Source: Elusimicrobiota bacterium
GTDB taxonomy: Bacteria > Elusimicrobiota > Elusimicrobia > 2-02-FULL-39-32
Reading direction: 5' to 3'
DNA length: 13,972 bases
Assembly (NCBI GenBank): GCA_023249835.1
Contig: JAHFBY010000008.1
Location: forward strand, 1-13,972
Below, one piece after another: positions 1 to 9,000 of this stretch. The position numbers and the translations under genes are program-made. The notes under the pieces are model-generated. The model ran no database searches. It was not told the DNA's origin and worked only from the letters and a program-made list of their open reading frames with translations. Every line of letters begins with the position of its first letter. The stretch's first letter is position 1.

Positions 1-3000
1 TTTATCCGCCAGCGTATCGTAATAAGCGTAAACCACAATTCCGTCTACAGACTCGCTGTTCAGCGACCTTGACCCGTCAATGTTTTCTAATTCCGTATGC
101 GTTTTAATTCGAGTTGCCTTTGCTTGTCCGCCCAAGATAACGAAATTGGAATTTTCTGTTGTCGTGCGTGAAATGTTTCCTGCCAAGTCCTTAATAACCA
201 AGGTTTGATTTTGAGCGCTTTGCGCTCCCAAAAGAACGCCGATGTTGCCGGAATCGTCTCTGCCGTAACTGTAGTTAAGGATGCTGTTAACGCCCCCATC
301 CACGGTGCGGGACCCGTCCGCGTTGTTTAAAGTAGTTTGAGTCTCAACTTGGCTAATTTTTGCTTGTCCGTTATAGAGCGCGTAGTCTTGGTCAATAAGG
401 TTGGTCGTGACGTTTTTGAACGTATCGATTGAAACGCTTGTCCCCAAACCGTCTGCTCCTGCAAGTTTCCCGTCCACATATTCGTAGGTGGTGGACATGG
501 CGCTGCCTTGCAGGACCCCGCCAGAGTCCTCCCATCCCATGAAAGTGAAAGATCCGTCCGCGTTTTGGCTAGAGGAGGCGTTAACCGATTTGGTGATTTT
601 TGCTTGACCATAATAAATGTCGTAGTATTGGCTAATGGTTCCGTTGGTAAGGTTGTTGGACCCATCGTTAGAACGCGTTGTGCCGCTGGCATAAGTGCGC
701 TTATTATTAAATATGCCGTCCTCTTTAACCAGTTCACCAACATCGTTGTAAGCAAAGTATTGGGTAACCTCTTGATAGTTGGTGGACTCATCCAAACCGC
801 CTATAGATAAGGAAGCCTTACCGGAACTGTCCAGCAGGACCTCACCGTCGCTGTTATATTGGTAATGGTATTTCTCCGTTACGCTGGTGGAAGAACTTAA
901 CTTTTCCTTGCCCAACAAAATTTCGTAGACTTGATTCATTGTACCTTGGGTCAAGTTCCCTTGCCCGTCATCGCTAAACGTGTTCCCTAGACCGCTCACG
1001 CTTTTTAAGGTGCCCACGCTTTGATTATATTCATAGCTCACCGTAACGTTCTGTTTTGAGCTTGAACCGTCTAAGTTTTTTGTGCTTGAGGAACTTACGC
1101 TCTCCTTGACTTTGGCTTGTCCCAAATATTGGGTAAATTTTTGGCTAATATCCGTTCGGGTAATATTTTGGTAACCGTCATTGCTCACAGATTTTCCGCT
1201 GGCCACTGCCACCCAACCATCGCCGTCTTGGTCAGAAAGCCGCCCTTGCGCGTCATACTCGTAAGTCGTCACCATCTCCTCGCCCAAAGTTTCCCCGTCT
1301 TTCTTCCAACCTGTCCAGGACTCTGAACCGTCTTTATTAACCGTATATGATGAGGTCTGGCTGGTCTTAAGTTTGGCTTGTCCGTTAATGATGAGGTAGG
1401 TGTATTTTAAGTTTCCTTCGGTTTTGTTTTCATATTTATCTTCGGAAGTGTAAGAGCCGGTGGCTTTAGCGCCAGTCAAGACGCCTTTGGCGTCATACTC
1501 GTACTCCGTAACCATCTCATTATGGGTTTTAGTTTGATCCATTGAAGTTTCGTCTGTAATGGTTGTAATGGACGCCACCAAAGACCTGCCGCCAACAACA
1601 ATATAGGTGTATATAACCGTGCCCACGGTTTTTGTTTTTAAGAGGGTGTTTTCCCCGTTAATGGAAACGGAAGCGTTGGCGCTGGTCATGTGCCCTTGCT
1701 CGTCATAAAAATAAATCGTGGTCATAGTCTGTTTTTGCAAAGAGCCGTCTGTTCCCGCTTGCCCAAAAACAGCGTTAACGCCAAACTCGTCTTTGACTAT
1801 TGACACAGACCCGTCTTGACCAACGCTTATAGTCGCGGTTGTTTCTTTGGCAATGACCGCCCGGCTACCGTAAACCGAGTATTCCTGGCCGATCAGGCTC
1901 ATGCTTTTGCCTGTAATTTTAGATGGGTCGCTTGCGTCCGCATATTCAAAACTTTCCCGATAGCCCGAACCGGTAGCTCCCTCCAAAATACCTTTACCGT
2001 CTTGATCATAAGTGTAGTCAACGCTAACGACCTGGTGGTGAGCGGCGGTTGTTTCTAGGTTGTCATTATCAGGATCGTAATCCGCGGTGTCGGTCGTGGT
2101 CAAACTATTGGTGATCTTAGCTTGACCGTGATAAATTTTAAAGGTCTGATCCGTGTGTCCGGTAGTTTTTGAGTTGGGCGTGGACTGCTCGCTATCGCTG
2201 CTTTTTAGGCCAACAGCGTAGCTGGTAAAATCTTCGGTGCCCGCAGCCTCAATGAGTTGGCCGGTAAAGAGGTTATAGATCATATTAAACTTTGTGGTTT
2301 GATTAACGTAAGATCCGTCGTAGTTGGTCACTAAAGTTTCCGTGGTAATTTTCGATGTTTTTGCCTGCCCGTTGATAATCAGATACTCTTTTACTGAACT
2401 CGAATGCGAGGTCCCGGTTTGGCCCATTTGGGGTCCTTCATCAGTGTCTTTAATCTTGCCAAAAGCTATGCCGTCCGAAGTCGTTTTACCCGAGGCTTGC
2501 ACCAAACGTCCTAAAGCGTTATAGGTGTAATAGGTGGTTTCCTCCTCCGTGCTGGTTGAATTGTCAAAAGTGCTGGTTTTAGAGGTTGACGAAACTTTTG
2601 ACAGCGCCGCTTGGCCGTCAATAATAACATACTCTTGCGTGACGCTGGAATTGGTGGTGGTGCCCTGGTTATTAGAATAGTCGTTTTGGTAGCTTCCGGT
2701 CGCGCCGTTTAAAATGCCGGTTAGCGGATCGTACCGGTAGGTCATGAGCAAGTTATTGAAGGACAAGGCGCCGTCCACCATGTCTGTTTGCGCAATGGTT
2801 CTAACCGTCTCAATTTTAGCTTGTCCTTGAAAAATTAAATAGGTTTGCTGGAGAGTCCCTTGGGTAATATTGTCATATCCGTCGTTAGCCCAGTTTGTTC
2901 CTTCGCCAAAGGTTCGCCGGTCCCAGACATCGTCTGCCGCGGTTAGGGTATCCGCGCCTTGGGTCTGTTTACCCCCATAAATAGCCATGTCGCCGGCGTC

Positions 3001-6000
3001 TCCGCCTAAAATAAGTTGACCCAGGGCGTTATAGGCGTAATAAACTTTAGTTTCGCTAATTGATGCGCTTTCATCGATCTGTTTTACCGGCGAGTTGTAG
3101 CTGCCGGAAAGGTTATCGTCGCTAGACCAAGAGCGCGTTAGGCTTTGAACAACTTTAGCCTGGCCGTGGATAATTGCATAAACTTGTGTTATATCGCCTG
3201 CTGTGACCTTGCCAAAACCATCTTCGGAAAAAGTGGTTCCTGACCCCTGCGCCGCAAGCAAAACACCGGCACTGTCATAAGCGTAGGTCACCACCATTGA
3301 CTGCGTTTGGCTGGACCCAACCTCATTGGACTTTAGTTCGTTATATTCAATGCCGGCCACGTAGATATTGCCGGTATTTTTGTCATAACTTATATTTATA
3401 GGATCCCCGGTTAACGGAAGGATACTTAGTTCAATTAAACTTCCTTCTAAAGCCACGGAAAGCGTGCCGGACTCTACGCCGTCGGAGTAAAGCGCTAAAC
3501 TTTCACTCTCCGCGCTCCACCCCACCACATATTCAATCTCTCCAATGGTGATCGCCGCGCCGATAATTTCATCAGACTCGGTTAAGTGCACCCGCCCAAT
3601 TTCATAAACGTGTTCTTGCGTTAATTTGCCCGCAGAGTTGGTTAGGGTAGTCGAGTTCAAGAGCTTTGCTTGACCGGTTTGGGTTAAAGTAAAAGTTTGA
3701 TTTATTGTTCCGTAGGTGATGTTTGATTTACCGTCGTCGCTAACGCTTTCTCCTGAACCGTAAGTCTGATAAGCGCCCAGCGCGTCTTTGTCCCCGGCGC
3801 CGTAGGTTCCGCCGTTAAGCACAATGTTCCCAATTGAGTCATAGGCGTAATAAACAGTAACGTCTTGGCTGGACTTAGTTTTGTCGCTGTTGGCCATAGG
3901 TTCGGCGTAACTTCCGTTGCCGTCAATGTCGGAACTCCAGGTTTGGGTGCGGCTGGACACTTGTTTGGATTGTCCGTTTATGACGATATAGGTTTGAGTG
4001 TAGGCAGCAGCGTTAAAATGGTTATAGCCGTCATTAGACAAAGAGTTGCCGGAGCCTTCAGTAAAGGCGAGTTGTCCTAAATAGTTGTTTCCTGAAACCA
4101 AGTATCCGGGCTCGCCATAATAATAGTTAGTGAGCGTGGTGTCTTGATAAACCACGGTTGACTTGTCCGCGTTGGCAACTTGAGAAATGGTTTGCGCGCT
4201 TTTGAGTTTAGCTTGACCGCCGATCGAAATATACTTTTGGGCAATAGCGCTTTGCGTTATATTTTGCGCGCCGTCCTCGCTCCAAGAAACGCCCTCGCCA
4301 ACAGTTTTGCCGTCCTTACCTTTCCCGCCATAAACGCCCTCTTCGATCGCTAAGAAACCATCTTTATCATAAGCGTAATATACGGTTACATACTGCGAAG
4401 ATTTAGAATGGTCCGCGTTTGACCAAGGTTGATCGTAGCTTCCCTGGTTTTCTATATTTGAACTGTAATTCCAGGTGTGGCCGGCAACTTGGCGCGCTTG
4501 GTTATGGATAATCACATACTCTTGGGTAATGTCTGATTTCGTAAAACTTTCGATCTTTTTGCCGTCGCGGTAGAAACCGGTCCCTTGTCCTTGCGCTTGG
4601 GCTAAGTGTCCAATTTTGTGTTCTTGGGAAACAGCAAAACCTTCTTCGCCGTAGTAGCTATAGTTTAAAATCGTGTCTTGACCGCTGCTGGACCCGTCAA
4701 AATTGTTTGTTCGCGAATTATTTTGAGCGATTTTAAGTTTAGCTTGACCCTGCAACACAATATACTCTTGCTCAATTTCAGTGTTGGTAACATTTTTATT
4801 GCCGTCTTCGCTTAAACTTGAACCAAAACCTTGGGTCCGGCCGTTGTTGTCTTTTCCGCCGTAAACGCCGCCCTGAGCGCTTAATCGTCCAGCCGCGTCA
4901 TAAGCGTAGTACACCGCAAGGTCCTGCGTGAACGTTGTTCCATAAACGCTGGTTAAAGGTTTCTCTATACTGCCCCCTTCTTCCGCGTCGCTTGACCAGC
5001 TCTCTGAACGGCTCTTGTAAAGTTTAGCCTGACCGTTAAGCAAGATGTAGTTTTGAGTGACCTGGGCGCCGCTATAATTACTGTAAGCATCGTTAGACCA
5101 GTTCCTACCTTCGCCGATAATTTTACCGTCCCCTAACTTGCCGCCGTAAACGCCGTTTTCTAAAACCATTTTACCGTTCGCGTCATAGGCGTAGTAAACC
5201 CTCATTTCCTGATGCGAAACGCTTTTATCAAAGTTAGCTAAAGGAGACTCATAGCTGCCCCCGGCGTTTTCGTCGCTGCTAAAGTTTTTTGTGTAGTTTT
5301 GAATTAATTTGGATTGCCCGTTAATGATGCGGTAAGTTTGATCTATTTCCGAACGGGTATAACTTTTAGGCGAAAGCCCGTCATGGGAGAGTCCGGTTCC
5401 TTTTCCTTGGGCGCTGGCCATCACGCCATATTTATTTTCTTTCGTTACCGCTAACTCTGCGCTCACCGCGCCGTTTTTATCAACCTGGCCATAATATTTA
5501 TATTCCGCCTCCATATCTTGCACTGACTCCGAACCATCTTTATTAACGGTATGCGAAACCGTGTGGGAAGAAGAAAGTTTTGCTTGCCCTTTCATCACAT
5601 CGTAGACTTGGCTGATGGCGGAATCGGTAATGTTGTCGTTGCCGTCGTTACTAAAGGTTGTGCTTATTCCTTGAGTAACGCCGTCATTATCTTTTCCTCC
5701 GTAGACCCCGCCTTCTTTTACAAGATCTCCGGATACCGTATAAGCGTAATAAACGATTGATTCTTGTTGGGTGAGGCTGTCGTCAGAATTCTTGAGTGGA
5801 CTACTGTAAGCGCCTTCGCCCAAAGCGTTGGAACTGTAAGATTTGGTTATGCTTTTAATCAATTTAGCTTGATTAGTGATAATGGCGTACTCTTGTTGGA
5901 CGTCCCCGGCAGTGTAGGTTCCATGCCCGTCGCTGGAAAGGGATTTCCCAGAAGACTCGCTATGAGTGATCAGTCCGGTAAGCGGATCGTATTCGTTCGT

Positions 6001-9000
6001 GGTTTTTAGGGATTGGTCAAGGCTTGTGCCGTCTAAGTTTTGACTGTGTGAAAAACTGACTGATTGAGTGAGTTTGGCTTGTCCGTGTTCAATGCGGTAG
6101 GTCTGAAAAGTGGTGGCGTGGGTAGTGTTATTTTTTCCGTCGTTAGAGTCTGAGTCGCCGGTTCCTAAGGCGTCAATGAGTTGGCCCGAGGTTTGGTCAT
6201 AAATATATTCAACGGTTTGCGACTGTTGGGAAGAAGAGCCGTCAATGCTGATGAGGTCGGTGTTGGTAATAGACTTTACCATCTTTGCTTGACCAAACTT
6301 TATTTCATAATTTTGGATCAAAGTTCCGCTTTGGCTCGAAAACCTGTGAGCGTCGTTTGAATTGAACGTCCCTTCGCCGGAAGCAAAGATCAACTTATTT
6401 TTATCGTCATACTGATAGTACACGTGCAAAGTTTGATGTTGCGAAGACTCATCAACGGGAGAACTGGTGCCGGACTCCGTGGTGGTTTCTACCAGTTTCG
6501 CTTGTCCGTCCCGAACCTCAAATTCCTGAGTGACGCTCGTTTTAGTCACAGTGCCGTCCGCGTTATAAGCGGTTGAAGTTCCAAACCCTTCTGTTTTACC
6601 ATCATTATTTTTGCCGCCCACCACGCCACCTTCCTTCACCATCCTGCCCAAAGAGTCATAAGCAAAATAAGTGTCGTTGTTTTGTTCTTGCGTGGAGCCG
6701 TCAATATTCAAAGTTACGGAATTGGAATTGCTGTAGGTCATTTTAGCTTGACCCAAAACAATTGCATAATTTTGCGATATTTTGCCTTGCGAGATGTTGC
6801 CGAACCCGTCGTCCGCAGAAGATGTTCCCGAACCCGCCGCCAAATCCAAATCTCCCTTATCATTGTAATGGTAAGTCACGGTAATGTTTTGCGATTGCAG
6901 GCTTTGAGTTGTTTCAAGGCCGTCATAGTTCCAAACCTCTCCGGTTTGCGAAATAACCATTTCACCGTTCAACTTATTGAAGCTGGCTAAAATTACGGAA
7001 TCGTTTTCATTGGGCAGGAGGATTAGAAGGGTCGCTTGGGAATCCGTGTCGTTGACAACCACGTTGCCGCTAACCCACTCTTGAAGGTCGTCAGTAAAAG
7101 TCCGCGCCACTAAACCCTCTTGGGACCCGTCCCACCCTAAAGTGTAGTCCACGTTGTTTATAGTAAACACCGCGCCCACTAAATGTTGGAAAGCGGAGTC
7201 AAAGTCGTAAGCAGGAGGCGGCAATTGGGATTCACCGGCAACGTTTGTTTGCGGCGCATAGCTTTGGCGAACCATGGCCAAACCCTGGTCCGTTGTGCTC
7301 GTAATAGAGGAAGCCTGTTTTGACTGACCGTTGATAATGAAATAAGTTTGATCAATTGTTCCTTTGGACTGAGTTTGGCTAACGTCAATATTTTGCGTTT
7401 CTGTGCTGCCAAAAGACTTAACCAATCGCCCTTCGTCGTCGTAACCAAAAAACTGCGTTTGGTATTGTTCCGAACTGGACCCGTCTTGGTTCAGTGTTTT
7501 AGAAACCGTGTTCTGCTCGTCTAAAACCGCTTGATCGTTAATAACCTTAAAGGTTTGATTAGTAGTCGTTTGGGTAGCGTCCCAGGGAGTCACCCCGTCG
7601 GCTTTAAATCCACCGTGGACGAGGCCTTTGCCGTTGCCCGAAGCCTCTGTCAAGCGTCCGTCCTTATTATAGGTATAGTTCACGATATTGGTTTGCTGGG
7701 AATCCGAGCCGTCCGCATTTAAACTTATATTTTTAGTGACCGCCACCATCAATTTTGTCTGGTTACCGTATAAACCAAACAATTGCTGGCCAACGGAAGA
7801 GCTCCTGTTGCCAAAATGATCTAGGGAAAATGAATTCACTAAAGTCGTTGCGCCCAGCAGTTTACCTTGAGAAAGGTTGTAGTCGTAAGCGGTCAACTGC
7901 ATTGAATCTTGAACGTCGCCGTTTAAAGACGCGCTACTAGACTCGCTAAGCTGTAAAAGCAGCTTAGTTTGACCGTTTACAACGGTATAAATCTGTTCCT
8001 GGTTGGAATAGGATTGCGTATAATCTTTTAGTTCGTCTATTTCGCCGTCGCAATTGGAATCGTTCCAAACAGTTTCATTGGAATATGACTTTACCGAACC
8101 TTGCGCTCGGCTGAGTTTATTGTTTTGGTCGTAGAATTGCGTGACCACGGAATCGCTGATATCTGTGCTTCCGTTACTCTTTTGCAAAGCGGTATGCTGC
8201 CGGGTTTCCTGAACTTGTCCATGGTCGTTATAGGTCATCACAGTGTCGCTTAATGAACTGACGACTCCTGATTCTGAGTCCGCCGACAACTCGCTATAAC
8301 TAACCAAATTATTATTTTCGTCATAGGTCATGCCCGAACGCACTGAAACAACCTCTCTTAATGAAGAAACAGCATGTTCTTGCCCAACTAAAGAACCGTC
8401 TTTAATTAATTCCAGAAGCGATTTGCCGGAAACGCTTAAAAAATCGCCCAACTCTTTTGAACTTAACGTTTTTCCATTGAAAGAATAGCTGGTTTGGGTT
8501 CCGCTATAATAGGACTGCGTATTAACAAAACCGCGCATGCGGCCAAAATCGTCATAAGTTATGTTCGCAGTGAGCGCTCCGGACACGGAACCGTCCGCGC
8601 TTTGCGTGGTTTCAAAAAATCCGGAAATTTGATTTAAATTGTTATAGGTAACGCCTTCCCTCGCCGCCACTTGGGTTTCGTTAACCGCAAAATTTTGACT
8701 GCGGCTAACAATAACTCCCTCCGCTAAGAGTCCAAAAAGAGTTTTTTGGGGATTAGTTTCCAGGATTTTGTTTAAAGCGTTAAGGTTTAAAATGTTTCCC
8801 GCCGGGTCCGCATAAGAGTTTCTAGACTCAAAACCGTTTTTAACCGTTTCTGTCACTTGCGCGACGATTCGCCCTTTAGAGTCATGCGCAATATCGCTCA
8901 CCTGCGTAGCCACGTCAAAACCAGAGTTCTTGCCGTATTGGGAATAGGCGGTCAATTGCCCTAAAATGTTATATCCCTTGGCTTCCCAATCTATTTCGTC

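Larger units (their letters stand above)
1..8034 (-). repeat. Zone of about 30 GQAK-type units (residues 1123-3800)
   Basis: Each unit reads in order: DGS motif, then YxYDxxGxL, then GxGxSxSxDGxxNIT, then QxYxIxNGQAKL. The box (G or N of GQAK or its variant) starts at residues 1143, 1213, 1289, 1358, 1550, 1632, 1703, 1773, 1843, 1938, 2028, 2123, 2218, 2300, 2395, 2476, 2576, 2746, 2859, 2929, 3011, 3092, 3178, 3271, 3340, 3427, 3497, 3598, 3678 and 3758. Spacings cluster near 70, 82 and 95, with two long gaps (192 and 170) caused by inserted domains. The boxes at 3178 (GSRA), 3271 (GGRS) and 3497 (GKEK) are degenerate. The array continues past base 1. Confidence 0.93.

Noticed and set aside
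327..791. A 154-residue minus-strand open frame and several other 60-160 residue frames across 87-10581
   Set aside because: All overlap the 3800-codon minus-strand frame in another frame or on the other strand. Their translations show no domain motifs, and the giant frame has clear repeat motifs throughout.
1..8034. Regularly spaced recurring strings as a CRISPR array or tandem DNA satellite
   Set aside because: The spacing is 210-300 bases with diverged DNA between short conserved strings. Conservation follows codons (GQAK, YYAYD, NIT), so these are protein repeats.
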